A program made the position numbers and the translations under genes. The notes beneath the pieces were generated by a model. That model saw nothing but the letters and a program-made list of their open reading frames with translations. It ran no database searches and was not told the DNA's origin. From Bacillus sp. N13C7 (GTDB taxonomy: Bacteria > Bacillota > Bacilli > Bacillales > Bacillaceae), in NCBI RefSeq assembly GCF_026790065.1, contig NZ_JALAMO010000006.1:93301-157300 (forward strand): DNA of 64,000 bases, given 5' to 3'. Numbering within the stretch: the first letter of the stretch is position 1; every line of letters begins with the position of its first letter. Below are positions 35,854 through 44,274 of the stretch, piece after piece.

Positions 35854-36892
35854 AGATCAGACGTTTGAAGCGATTATGGAGCGTATGCTGAACAGCATTT
35901 CCGCAGATATTGACACAAGAGAAGGCAGCGTCATTTATAATGCGTTAGCCCCGGCGGCGGCCGAGCTTGCGAAATCTTATATATGGCTGGATACTGTGCT
36001 TGAGCTAGTTTTCTCTGATACCGCCCAAGGCGAATTTTTAGACAGGCGTGCAGCGGAAGCGGGGATTGAACGGACAGCCGCGACGAAGGCGGTCAGAGCG
36101 GGAGAGTTTACGTCGGGAGTAACTATTCCTGTCGGCTCCCGCTTCTATGTGGATAATCTTTATTTTCAATATATGGCAGATGGGACGCTCATCTGTGAAA
36201 CACCTGGTGAAGCAGGAAACGCCAATCTGACCGGACGCAATTTGCTGTCATTGGATACCATTCCCGGTTTAGAAAAGGCCATTGTCAAAGAAATCCTGAT
36301 TCCGGGACGCGAGGAAGAAGGAGATGACAGCTTAAGAGAACGGTATTTTACGAGGGTTCGGCGTGAGGCTGTCAGTGCCAATAAAATGCATTATAAAGAG
36401 TGGGCTGAAGAAGTGGACGGTGTTGGAAAGGCAAAGATCTTCCCGCTTTGGAACGGTGACGGCACGGTCAAAATTGTCGTCACGAATGCGAATCTTGAGC
36501 CGGCTTCCGACATCTTAATACAAAAAGTAAAAAATTATATTGACCCTGAACCAGGACAAGGGGAGGGACAGGCGCCAATCGGGGCTGTAGTTACAGTGGA
36601 AAGCGCGGTCTGGAAGGAAGTTGAGATTTCTGCCGAAGTGCTGCCTGAGATCAATCACTCAATTGATGAAGTGAAGTCAGAAATTGAAGAAGGCATTTTA
36701 AATCTCTTTAAGAAAATGGCGTTCGAAGACAACGTCATCCGTCTTTCTCAAATTAACAATATCGTCTATCATTCACCGTCAGTCAGTGACTACTCCAATA
36801 TTCAAATCAACGGCACCTCTGAAAATCTGGTGCTGAGCGATGTGGAAATTCCTAAGCTTGGGCAGGTGAAGATCATTGAGCAAACAAGATGA
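35846..36892 (+). CDS. xkdT: Baseplate J-like protein
   Basis: A 348-residue Baseplate_J family protein (gp6-like wedge). The block [75 protein letters not shown] at the start and [57 protein letters not shown] are diagnostic. ATG 35846 gives the usual length; TTG 35837 is too close to the GAGGAGG site. Overlaps xkdU by 17 bases. Confidence 0.92.
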   Translation: MFEDQTFEAIMERMLNSISADIDTREGSVIYNALAPAAAELAKSYIWLDTVLELVFSDTAQGEFLDRRAAEAGIERTAATKAVRAGEFTSGVTIPVGSRFYVDNLYFQYMADGTLICETPGEAGNANLTGRNLLSLDTIPGLEKAIVKEILIPGREEEGDDSLRERYFTRVRREAVSANKMHYKEWAEEVDGVGKAKIFPLWNGDGTVKIVVTNANLEPASDILIQKVKNYIDPEPGQGEGQAPIGAVVTVESAVWKEVEISAEVLPEINHSIDEVKSEIEEGILNLFKKMAFEDNVIRLSQINNIVYHSPSVSDYSNIQINGTSENLVLSDVEIPKLGQVKIIEQTR

Positions 36893-37454
36893 TATGGCAG
36901 CTTATCTGCCGCCGTTTCTTACCAGCCTTAAAGAAATGGCCGAGCTGCTGAAAGCGGAAGCGCCTGAGTTTGATAAACAGAATAACAGCATATTTGATCT
37001 GACGGATCAGTTATTCGTGCCGACGGCGACATGGGGGCTCAGCCGCTGGGAAAAGATTTTAAACGTGCCGCGGGAATCAGGCGACACTGATGAGATCAGA
37101 CGGTTGCGGCTCATTTCAAAAATGTCGAACATCCCGCCGATTACTTACAAGGCCATTGAGCAGGCGGTGAATCGTTTCTTAAAAAACCCGTCTGCACAGG
37201 TCCGCCTGCTTCCCGGCGAATACCGCTTTAACGTGGATATCAATGTTGATGACCTTCAGCACATGAATGAGCTGATTGAAGCCGTAGAAAACATGAAGCC
37301 CGCTCATTTGTCATATACGCTCAGAGGCGGATTAAATGAGACGCTTCAAATCAAAGATACAGTCATCCTGAATCACCGCAGATACCGAACAGCCAGTGAG
37401 CTCAAGGTCGGTTATTCTGTCACCCTTAACAACAATGAGGTGGTTTTAACTTGA
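36876..37454 (+). CDS. xkdU: Baseplate protein (DUF2313 / YmfQ-like)
   Basis: A 192-residue protein of the DUF2313 family, tail protein I-like: [61 protein letters not shown], with the [16 protein letters not shown] motif. It joins the fibre to the baseplate wedge. Start TTG 36876 inside xkdT. Four-base overlap with the next gene. Confidence 0.88.
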   Translation: MSKQDDMAAYLPPFLTSLKEMAELLKAEAPEFDKQNNSIFDLTDQLFVPTATWGLSRWEKILNVPRESGDTDEIRRLRLISKMSNIPPITYKAIEQAVNRFLKNPSAQVRLLPGEYRFNVDINVDDLQHMNELIEAVENMKPAHLSYTLRGGLNETLQIKDTVILNHRRYRTASELKVGYSVTLNNNEVVLT

Positions 37455-37723
37455 TTTCAACTATATACAGAGAACGCACAGCGGCTGATCTAAAAAGCAG
37501 AATCGATCATGTGCTCCTCAACGGCCAAAAAACAGAAATAGTAGAGCTCGCCATTGACGGTGCGACTGTCACCGTTCTGACAAGACGTGAAGAAGACATC
37601 AAGCATATCGAAACGGTACAAATTTTTGACGAGCTGGGCAACATCATTACAGAAAGAAAAACAGACCTGGACGTCAGCGAAAACAGAACACTCGATTTCA
37701 GATTTACCTTTGAGGTGGTGTAA
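37451..37723 (+). CDS. Small tail-associated protein
   Basis: A 90-residue protein starting at TTG 37451 within the xkdU stop. It is predicted all beta after a first helix ([89 protein letters not shown]). Located between tail protein I and the fibre gene, so a fibre-attachment or ketosteroid-like ring role is possible; I do not recognise a family with certainty. Confidence 0.8.
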   Translation: MISTIYRERTAADLKSRIDHVLLNGQKTEIVELAIDGATVTVLTRREEDIKHIETVQIFDELGNIITERKTDLDVSENRTLDFRFTFEVV

Positions 37724-37725
37724 AC

Positions 37726-39807
37726 ATGGCATATGAAGAAAAAACAGACTGGCTTCCGGACGATCCGATCAACGAAGATGACGTCAACCGCTGGGAAAAA
37801 GGAATAAAAGACGCCCACACAGACCTGGCCGCCCACAAAAACGACATGAACAACCCCCACAACACAACAAAGGCGCAAATTGGGCTGGGGAACGTAGATA
37901 ATGTGCAGCAGGCGGCGAAGAAGGATTTTGACAAGCATATTTCAGATGAAACCATACACATTTCATCTAGTGAGAGGACTAAGTGGAACAACGCACAATT
38001 AACTAAGCTAACTGATGAAAAAGGAAAATATCTAGCAAGCATCCAAAACGGTCTGGATTTTCACAAGATTGTGGAAGAATTGGATCAAACCTTTTTCTTT
38101 TATACTGATAAGACGGGAATCAATACCCCACCGTTTGCCACTAGAGGATTGTATATTGGCTACAAATCTTATGGAGAAGCTTTGGCAATGGATTATGAAG
38201 GAGGTACATGGCGAAAAAGCCTGAATGATTCCGGCTGGACTGATTGGGTTCAATTAGAAACTTCAGAAGGCGCTCAATTTAAGGTGAGGAGCCATGAAGA
38301 AAAAACTGAAATACATGTAAATAAAAGCGATAAAGACAAATGGAATTTGGGACAGTTATTTAAAGTAACTGCCGATAATGGGACACAAAAGATTAACCTG
38401 TCATCTGGATCTTTTTATGATTCGCTCAAAGATGTTGGGACTGTTACTTTCTATGGAACAAATGCGGTCACAGATAACCCGTCAAACACAAGTCTTCGAG
38501 GTATGCAATTGGTCGGTCAGCTAGGAATAGGCATGGGGTATGCTGTGGATGTGGGAGGTAATGCTTGGTGGTTTTTCTATAACGCTAACGATAGTGCGAT
38601 CAATTGGTATCAAATTGAGTCTATAACGGGAGCGCAGTCAAAGATAGATGCACATGCCAATAAAACAGATATCCATGTAACAAAATCCGATAAAGACAAA
38701 TGGAATAATGCACAACTATATAAATTAACTGATACTCAGGGCTGCCGGACTAAAATCCCAGATGGAACTGACTTATTAACGATGCCCTCTGGCTTTTATT
38801 ATGCAGTAGGGAATGTCATAATAAACAATCCTGTTTTGGGAGATGGATCATGGTATAACTATGATGTTATTGAAACAGGAGGTGGCGGCCGAAAAACAAT
38901 TTTTGCATCTAGAAGTTTCGACGGAACCTTTTGGATGGCAACGATTCATACAGATGGCGTGTTTAAAGGATGGAATAAGATCGAGACCGAGGCAAGTGCT
39001 CAAACTAAAGCAGATAAAGCCTTAGATGATGCTAAAAACTATGTTGATGCAAATTATTCTAATCAAAAATTAACTGTTTTAACAGGAACAAATGTAATCC
39101 AAGATGCGAGAATAAGCGGAAATGATTACCCAGCTGGTATCACATTCATGGATATAGGAGCTAATAACGCTACCGGTTACCCACTTACCTATGGCATTGT
39201 AAAAAATGAAAAGCATAGTAATTATCGCTTTACTCAGTATTTTTATGGAAATGCAGACACAACTAGTGGAAGCTATGATCATGTTGGGACTTGGATCCGC
39301 CATTGGTGGGCTGGTACAGGCTGGACAGCTTGGCAGAAAATTTCAGGATTTGCTCACGCAAATATAGGAACTACAGGCATACAGTATTTGGATAAAGCAG
39401 CCCATACAAAAATTCAGTTCAATCGTAAAATAAAAGATAGTCACAATGCTTTTGATACTAAAAATAATAGATTCGTTGCTCCTAATGATGGAATGTTTTT
39501 AGTAGGAGTTGGGCTGTATATGTTGAATACACCGGCATACATCAATTTTCATTTGAAACTCTATCTAAATGGATCAGTGTATAAAACAGTTGACCATAAG
39601 AGAGGGTACTTTGAGAATAAGGAAAATGAAATGAATCTCGGTTTAAATGGTAATGTAACCGTTCCAATGAACAAAGGTGACTATATAGAAATCTATTGTT
39701 ATTGTAATTATCAAGGTGATGATAGAAGAGGTGTATCCGATTATAACGGGGTATACAATTATTTAGACATTCAAGAACTTGGAGGACTGAACTATCCTAC
39801 AGTATAA
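37726..39807 (+). CDS. xkdV: Tail fibre protein
   Basis: A 693-residue fibre. The first 60 residues (YEEKTDWLPDDPINEDDVNRWEKGIKDAHTDLAAHKNDMNNPHNTTKAQIGLGNVDN) are a conserved attachment module. Three spaced copies of an IHV.KSDKDKWNNAQL-type unit begin near residues 77, 195 and 315, each followed by a Trp/Gly-rich receptor-like segment. The C-terminal 140 residues resemble a C1q/TNF-like knob (KIQFNRKIKDSHNAFDTKNNRFVAPNDGMFLVGVGLYML). Most of the gene after 38000 is AT-rich against its neighbours. It likely sets the target range of PBSX-like particles. Confidence 0.9.
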   Translation: MAYEEKTDWLPDDPINEDDVNRWEKGIKDAHTDLAAHKNDMNNPHNTTKAQIGLGNVDNVQQAAKKDFDKHISDETIHISSSERTKWNNAQLTKLTDEKGKYLASIQNGLDFHKIVEELDQTFFFYTDKTGINTPPFATRGLYIGYKSYGEALAMDYEGGTWRKSLNDSGWTDWVQLETSEGAQFKVRSHEEKTEIHVNKSDKDKWNLGQLFKVTADNGTQKINLSSGSFYDSLKDVGTVTFYGTNAVTDNPSNTSLRGMQLVGQLGIGMGYAVDVGGNAWWFFYNANDSAINWYQIESITGAQSKIDAHANKTDIHVTKSDKDKWNNAQLYKLTDTQGCRTKIPDGTDLLTMPSGFYYAVGNVIINNPVLGDGSWYNYDVIETGGGGRKTIFASRSFDGTFWMATIHTDGVFKGWNKIETEASAQTKADKALDDAKNYVDANYSNQKLTVLTGTNVIQDARISGNDYPAGITFMDIGANNATGYPLTYGIVKNEKHSNYRFTQYFYGNADTTSGSYDHVGTWIRHWWAGTGWTAWQKISGFAHANIGTTGIQYLDKAAHTKIQFNRKIKDSHNAFDTKNNRFVAPNDGMFLVGVGLYMLNTPAYINFHLKLYLNGSVYKTVDHKRGYFENKENEMNLGLNGNVTVPMNKGDYIEIYCYCNYQGDDRRGVSDYNGVYNYLDIQELGGLNYPTV

Positions 39808-39824
39808 GTATAGGAGGAAAAACG

Positions 39825-40151
39825 ATGATCGCAGAAGCAATCATGTATAAATACCCCAATACAGATCCAACAAAAGATTTTATCGTTCAAAATGACGGGG
39901 AAGGGTCTTATATAGCTGAATGGAACCTGCGCGCCCCCATCCCAACCCAAAAAGAGATCGAATCCTGGTGGGAGGAGCTGCAAAAAAACCCGCCGTACGA
40001 ACCGCCTGGTCAGGTGGAGCTACTTGCTCAGGAATTGTCGCAGGAAAAGCTGGCACGCAAGCAGCTTGAAGAACTGAACAAAACATTGGGGAGCGAGCTG
40101 GCAGAAATAATGCTTTCATTACTTTCTTTGAAAGGAGATCATGCTGAATGA
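39825..40151 (+). CDS. xkdW: Fibre-associated XkdW-like protein
   Basis: A 108-residue protein of the XkdW family: MIAEAIMYKYPNTDPTKDFIVQNDGEGSYIAEWNLRAPIPTQKEIESWWEELQKN followed by a coiled coil (ELLAQELSQEKLARKQLEELNKTLGSELAEIMLSLL). Members accompany fibre genes and may be chaperones. TAGGAGGAA lies ahead of ATG. Overlaps xkdX by four bases. Confidence 0.9.
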   Translation: MIAEAIMYKYPNTDPTKDFIVQNDGEGSYIAEWNLRAPIPTQKEIESWWEELQKNPPYEPPGQVELLAQELSQEKLARKQLEELNKTLGSELAEIMLSLLSLKGDHAE

Positions 40152-40312
40152 ATTATTGGGTGCTTGCCCTCTATTATGAGTGGGCGACAACGGATATGGT
40201 GAAACAGGCCGTAGCATATAAGGACTGTTCAATTGAGGATCTGGCAGAAGGTGTGAACAAAAAGCTGATTACATCTGATCAGTATAAAGAAATTACCGGT
40301 AAAGCCATGTAA
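40148..40312 (+). CDS. xkdX: XkdX family small protein
   Basis: A 54-residue protein, MNYWVLALYYEWATTDMVKQ followed by an EDLAEGVNKKLITSDQYKEITG segment, the hallmark of the XkdX family next to fibre genes in Firmicutes phages. It is coupled to xkdW by an ATGA overlap. The terminator stem begins inside its last codons. Confidence 0.9.
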   Translation: MNYWVLALYYEWATTDMVKQAVAYKDCSIEDLAEGVNKKLITSDQYKEITGKAM

Positions 40313-40326
40313 GGCTTTTTTATTTT
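40301..40326 (+). terminator. Hairpin overlapping the xkdX stop
   Basis: AAAGCC, ATGTAA loop, GGCTTT then TTTATTTT. The stop codon lies in the loop. Confidence 0.7.
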
Positions 40327-40356
40327 GCCTGTTTTTAGATCAAAAGGAGGATGAAG

Positions 40357-41196
40357 ATGGTGAAGTATCAATATGAATTTCCTCTCGATAAGACTGGAAA
40401 AGCCGGAGCAGTAAAGCCCTATAGAGGAGAAAAAAATGATTTTGTGACACCTGTTTCGAACTTGTCCGGTGTCGCAGAGATTTTAACAAACGCTGCCTTA
40501 AAGGCAACTGAAGCATATAGTCAGCTCGGGCAAGACAGACTGGGCGCAGTTCTGGTTTCGAAAGTAAAGGGCTGGGCGTATGCAGATCGCGAAGGCACAC
40601 TCTTTATAGAAGAAAGCGAAAATAACAACGTGTGGACAACGACAGCAGCAATGAATGTCGCAGCGGGTGTCCTGACGGCGACGGACTGGGTGTACCTTTC
40701 TAAACGGTATTACCGCTTCCGTTATGTGAATGGAAATCTTCAGCAATCAGAGTTTGTATTATACCAATCAGTCGGCGCGGGAGAAATGGATGTTCGTGTA
40801 AATGAAAAAGCCCCTTTGCAGATTGACCTTTCGGAAATTCAAACAGGGGATGGGCGGCTGAAAGTAAAAGCCAGCCAAACGTTTGACTTTGTCTTTCATG
40901 AAAATGCCGAGTCCGCAGGCGAGGGAGCTGCTTTACCTGTGAACGGCGCCGAACATTTACTCGTTGAAGTATACGGCACAGCGGAAATGAGTGAAGTCAA
41001 ATTTTGGGGCAAATCGGTGTCAGGACAGAAAATTCCGATCAGCGGCGTGAAATCTGATGATGCAACCTCTGGCTCGAGTACATTAGGAAAAGCTGAGGCG
41101 TGGGCCTTTAATATTAAAGGATTTAAGGAAATTATTATGGAGATTGCCAGTATTAGCGGCGGGACTCTTTCGGTAAAAGGAACCGCGGTTTTATAA
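40357..41196 (+). CDS. xepA: Lysis-linked exported protein XepA
   Basis: A 279-residue beta-rich protein from ATG 40357, six bases after AAAAGGAGG (ATG 40351 abuts it and is excluded). No signal peptide is apparent, though XepA is reported in the medium after PBSX induction. Two similar halves, each with a sandwich of strands (EILTNAALKATEAYSQLGQDRLGAVLVSKVKGWAYADREGTLFIEESENNNVWTTTA ... ; VNGAEHLLVEVYGTAEMSEVKFWGKSVSG), are visible. Part of the lysis module; precise job unknown. Confidence 0.9.
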   Translation: MVKYQYEFPLDKTGKAGAVKPYRGEKNDFVTPVSNLSGVAEILTNAALKATEAYSQLGQDRLGAVLVSKVKGWAYADREGTLFIEESENNNVWTTTAAMNVAAGVLTATDWVYLSKRYYRFRYVNGNLQQSEFVLYQSVGAGEMDVRVNEKAPLQIDLSEIQTGDGRLKVKASQTFDFVFHENAESAGEGAALPVNGAEHLLVEVYGTAEMSEVKFWGKSVSGQKIPISGVKSDDATSGSSTLGKAEAWAFNIKGFKEIIMEIASISGGTLSVKGTAVL

Positions 41197-41248
41197 CAAG
41201 TTCGGCCCTCGGAAGGGAGGTGATCCGCATGTAAAGGAGGAGTGAATG

Positions 41249-41518
41249 ATGCAAGAAGAGACAGATGTGAATGTATTCCAGCAGGATTTAGCAGACATGA
41301 AAGGCGAGCATAAAGCGCTTGAACAGCGGGTTTCCGCATTAGAACGAGTGTCTGACCGGCAAGACCAGCAAATCATGACGCTGAACGAAAAATTAAACAA
41401 AATTGAAGAGAACACAACATGGATTAAGCGCACCATCACAGGTGCCATCATTACAGCAGTGTGCACAGGAATCATTGGCGGAGCCATCGCGATTATGTAC
41501 AACCTGCTGCAGTATTAA
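41249..41518 (+). CDS. xhlA: Holin-associated membrane protein XhlA
   Basis: An 89-residue protein: coiled coil ([51 protein letters not shown]) and a C-terminal membrane segment ([23 protein letters not shown]). Together with XhlB it is needed for PBSX lysis. AAAGGAGG is eight bases before ATG 41249; ATG 41246 is also in frame. Confidence 0.93.
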   Translation: MQEETDVNVFQQDLADMKGEHKALEQRVSALERVSDRQDQQIMTLNEKLNKIEENTTWIKRTITGAIITAVCTGIIGGAIAIMYNLLQY

Positions 41519-41529
41519 GGGGGATTTTC

Positions 41530-41793
41530 ATGAAAACGTATGACAAAGGCACGGTCATCAGGACGGTGCTTCTTTTGGTTGCATTAATTAACCAGACCAT
41601 GCTGATGTTTGGCAAATCACCATTGGACATTCAGGAGGAGCAGATCAATCAGCTTGCTGACGCTCTTTATTCAGCCGGTTCCATCGTCTTTACAATTGGA
41701 ACAACACTTGCCGCTTGGTTTAAAAACAACTATGTAACAGAAAAAGGGAAAAAACAGCGCGACTTGTTAAAGGAAAATAATCTGACAAAATAA
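41530..41793 (+). CDS. xhlB: Holin XhlB
   Basis: An 87-residue phage holin (SPP1-type) with two membrane segments ([19 protein letters not shown] and [19 protein letters not shown]) and a charged C-terminal tail. It opens the membrane for the amidase XlyA. ATG 41530 is preceded by AAGGGGG. Lies 11 bases after xhlA and 12 before xlyA. Confidence 0.95.
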   Translation: MKTYDKGTVIRTVLLLVALINQTMLMFGKSPLDIQEEQINQLADALYSAGSIVFTIGTTLAAWFKNNYVTEKGKKQRDLLKENNLTK

Positions 41794-41805
41794 GGAGAGA
41801 TGAAA

Positions 41806-42702
41806 ATGGTTAACATTATACAAGACTTTATCCCAGTCGGTGCAAATAACCGTCCAGGCTACGCAATGACACCTCTTTACATTACAGTGCACAATACAGC
41901 GAACACTGCAGCCGGGGCCGATGCTGCGGCGCACGCCCGCTATTTGAAAAATCCTGATACCACTACAAGCTGGCATTTTACAGTTGACGATACAGAAATT
42001 TATCAGCATTTGCCTTTAAATGAAAACGGCTGGCATGCGGGAGACGGAAACGGCAGCGGTAACAGGGCTTCGATCGGGATTGAAATCTGTGAGAATGCCG
42101 ATGGGGATTTTGCACAAGCAACAGCAAATGCCCAGTGGCTCATCAAAACATTAATGGCTGAACACCATATCAGTCTCGCCAATGTCGTCCCTCATAAGTA
42201 TTGGTCTGGGAAGGAATGTCCGCGAAAATTGTTGGATACGTGGGATTTGTTCAAAGCGGGGATTGGGGGAGGCGGCAGCCAAACCTACGTTGTGAAACAA
42301 GGTGATACACTTACATCCATAGCGAGAGCGTTCGGTGTCACTGTTGCTCAGCTGCAAGAGTGGAACAACATCGAAGATCCGAATTTTATTCAGATCGGTC
42401 AAGTGCTAATTGTAAGTGCCCCGTCAAATGTTCAAAAACCAGAACTTTATCCGCTCCCTGATGGTATCATTCAATTGACAACACCTTATACCTCAGGAGA
42501 ACACGTCTTTCAGGTGCAGCGAGCACTGGCTGCTCTGTATTTTTATCCTGATAAAGGCGCTGTCAACAACGGAATTGACGGCATTTACGGACCGAAAACA
42601 GCGGACGCCGTTGCGCGTTTTCAGTCAGTTAATGGTCTAACTGCCGATGGTATCTACGGGCCTGCGACGAAAGAAAAGATCAGTGCTTTATTAGTTTTGT
42701 AG
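41806..42702 (+). CDS. xlyA: N-acetylmuramoyl-L-alanine amidase XlyA (endolysin)
   Basis: A 298-residue endolysin: Amidase_2 domain (about 20-140; zinc ligands in ITVHNTAN, SWHFTVDD, KECPRKL region), LysM (QTYVVKQGDTLTSIARAFGVTVAQLQEWNNI, about 163-195) and PG_binding_1 ([59 protein letters not shown]). ATG 41806 is eight bases after AAGGAG. The final residues (SALLVL) differ from the 168 end as I recall it, and no terminator follows, so the end of the gene may be a join made when the neighbouring gene was inserted. Confidence 0.94.
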   Translation: MVNIIQDFIPVGANNRPGYAMTPLYITVHNTANTAAGADAAAHARYLKNPDTTTSWHFTVDDTEIYQHLPLNENGWHAGDGNGSGNRASIGIEICENADGDFAQATANAQWLIKTLMAEHHISLANVVPHKYWSGKECPRKLLDTWDLFKAGIGGGGSQTYVVKQGDTLTSIARAFGVTVAQLQEWNNIEDPNFIQIGQVLIVSAPSNVQKPELYPLPDGIIQLTTPYTSGEHVFQVQRALAALYFYPDKGAVNNGIDGIYGPKTADAVARFQSVNGLTADGIYGPATKEKISALLVL

Positions 42703-42714
42703 AAAAAGAAAACA

Positions 42715-42743
42715 TTGACAATGCATGTTAGTAAAACCATACT
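42715..42743 (+). promoter_or_regulatory. SigA-type promoter of the acyltransferase gene
   Basis: TTGACA (42715-42720), 17-base spacer, CATACT (42738-42743). A perfect -35 and a fair -10 about 35 bases before the acyltransferase ATG, independent of the Xpf-driven late operon. Confidence 0.6.
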
Positions 42744-42778
42744 GAATATGATGAATTTGTATTTTGGGTGGTTATACT

Positions 42779-43870
42779 ATGCAAAAAGATATGAAACTAA
42801 ATAATGTCAAAGGCGTATTGATATTTTTGGTTGTATTTGCCCATCTGCTGGGTGTTAGTAAAAGCGGGTTGGAAAATATGATTGAATTCATTTATTCATT
42901 CCATATGCCTGCTTTTATTTTTTTAAATGGTTATTTTTCCAAAAGGCCATCAATCAAAAAAGTGATCAATCTCATTCTGTTATATGTTATTTTTCAAACC
43001 TTTTACTGTGTGTACCGTTACTACGCAGGTAATTTTTCTGTCATTCAATTTACTTATGGCAGCCCGCATACTCACTTATGGTATATTGTCAGTCTGGGTA
43101 GCTGGTATACGTTGGCTATTATTTTAAAGAAAATAAACAGGAGAAAAATCTTAAAGCTGGCTTTACTGATCTTGTTGTTGGGGCTAAGTTTTTATTCCAG
43201 ATTTTATGCAGATCAGGTTATAGAATTGATCAAAATATATTATAGCAATATGCATACGCAAACGCTCTCTATATTAAGGACTTTTGTTTTCCTTCCATTT
43301 TTCCTGGCTGGTTTTTATTGTTCAAGAGATCTGATGGGGAAAATATACAGTTCTTTAGAAAAATTTAAGTTTAAATTGTTTTCAACTTTAGCTATTTCTG
43401 TATTGGTATTCATTATATTAGATTTTCATCATGATAAATTTAATCAGCTGTTTTTTGGTTTTCTTGGCTATCAAAAGTTCCATATAGAGAATCACAGCTA
43501 TACTGGTATTGTATTTTTTCATTATTCCTTAGCTGTATTAGGCATTTTCTTGTTATTCAATATAGTTGGGGCCGGCAAAAATAAGTTGACCCAATGGGGA
43601 GAAAACTCTCTTGCGATCTATTTATTTCATATGATCTTTGTCTTCCCGCTATTTACTCATAATAGCTGGCTAAATGAGCAAAGCCCTGACACCCGATTGA
43701 TATTATGTTTTACGATGGCATTAGGAATAACGTATCTATTTGGATCTCGTGTTTTTAACCGGATCGTGAAATATCTAATCTATCCAATGAAATATTTAGA
43801 AATCATTTATGCACGGTTCTTTAATCAAACAGATAAAAATAATGAATATAAAAAGCGACATGTTGTTTAA
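42779..43870 (+). CDS. Membrane acyltransferase (Acyltransferase_3 family)
   Basis: A 363-residue integral membrane protein with about ten helices. The start MKLNNVKGVLIFLVVFAHLL, with His in FAHLLG, and the SFHMPAFIFLNGYFSKR block are the signatures of the acyltransferase-3 (OafA/WecH/YcsI-like) family, which transfer acetyl or other acyl groups to envelope sugars. Preceded by its own promoter, followed by its own terminator, and clearly AT-rich (many TTT/ATT/AAA codons) against the prophage and host genes. I recall no such gene here in 168. It stands between the prophage lysin and spoIIS, so it looks like a laterally gained cargo gene. Substrate unknown. Confidence 0.85.
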   Translation: MQKDMKLNNVKGVLIFLVVFAHLLGVSKSGLENMIEFIYSFHMPAFIFLNGYFSKRPSIKKVINLILLYVIFQTFYCVYRYYAGNFSVIQFTYGSPHTHLWYIVSLGSWYTLAIILKKINRRKILKLALLILLLGLSFYSRFYADQVIELIKIYYSNMHTQTLSILRTFVFLPFFLAGFYCSRDLMGKIYSSLEKFKFKLFSTLAISVLVFIILDFHHDKFNQLFFGFLGYQKFHIENHSYTGIVFFHYSLAVLGIFLLFNIVGAGKNKLTQWGENSLAIYLFHMIFVFPLFTHNSWLNEQSPDTRLILCFTMALGITYLFGSRVFNRIVKYLIYPMKYLEIIYARFFNQTDKNNEYKKRHVV

Positions 43871-43886
43871 ATGTCGCTTTTTTTTG
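43851..43886 (+). terminator. Terminator of the acyltransferase gene
   Basis: AAAAGCGACAT / ATGTCGCTTTTTTTT; stem of eleven pairs overlapping the stop codon and followed by eight Ts. Confidence 0.9.
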
Positions 43887-44063
43887 TGCGTTTTTTTAGA
43901 TGTTTCAATATTATGGCACTACGCTCCCTCACCCGAAGCGAATACCCGGAAAGACCAAATCTTCCGTAATCAACAAACTTCACACGCCTCACCAATTTTT
44001 TCACTGTATCACCTGACAATATCCTCTGTTTGTTTTAGTATATGTAACCCTTTAAGAAAAGGA

Positions 44064-44098
44064 ATAAGGACAAGAGCTGTTTTCCCTTGTCCTTTTAG
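44064..44098. terminator. Terminator beyond spoIISB
   Basis: AAGGACAAG / CTTGTCCTT with an 11-base loop and A/T runs. On the minus strand it is six bases past the spoIISB stop. The rest of the stretch 43887-44063 holds no gene that I can support. Confidence 0.75.
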
Positions 44099-44103
44099 TG
44101 TGA

Positions 44104-44274
44104 TCATGCTTTTTTTCGTTTATACTCGTCAATCAGCCGTTCGTTTTCTTTGAAAATTCTTGCTGTATGCGGACTGACTTGATAGCTTGCGACACTGGTG
44201 GTTGAACGTTTTTTCAGGATTTTAAACGGCTTTGCCGCTCGGGGTTCGCATTTGTTTTGAAACGCGCGTTCCAT
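44104..44274 (-). CDS. spoIISB: Antitoxin SpoIISB
   Basis: A 56-residue basic protein, MERAFQNKCEPRAAKPFKI ... and ending IDEYKRKKA; differs from the 168 version at R8K. SpoIISB is disordered and binds the cytosolic part of SpoIISA to neutralise it. Its ATG overlaps the TAA of spoIISA by one base (44274), so the two are translated together. Followed by a terminator. Confidence 0.95.
   Translation of the reverse strand: MERAFQNKCEPRAAKPFKILKKRSTTSVASYQVSPHTARIFKENERLIDEYKRKKA

Larger units (their letters stand above)
15068..42702 (+). mobile_element. PBSX-type defective prophage
   Basis: Continuous block with a phage repressor, early genes, terminase, portal, capsid, contractile tail, baseplate, fibre and lysis genes in the order known for PBSX of B. 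subtilis 168 and echoed in the skin element. No integrase, excisionase or replication origin region of a complete phage is present, consistent with the known PBSX behaviour: particles package host DNA and kill related cells without infecting. Exact attachment ends cannot be seen. The acyltransferase gene at 42779-43870 may belong to the element as a cargo gene. Confidence 0.92.

Noticed and set aside
15068-43886. Search for integrase, excisionase and att repeats
   Set aside because: None seen. Consistent with PBSX being defective; att sites cannot be called by eye.
43809-44153. A 114-codon plus-strand frame after the acyltransferase
   Set aside because: It overlaps the acyltransferase end, its terminator and spoIISB, has no ribosome site and no recognisable content.
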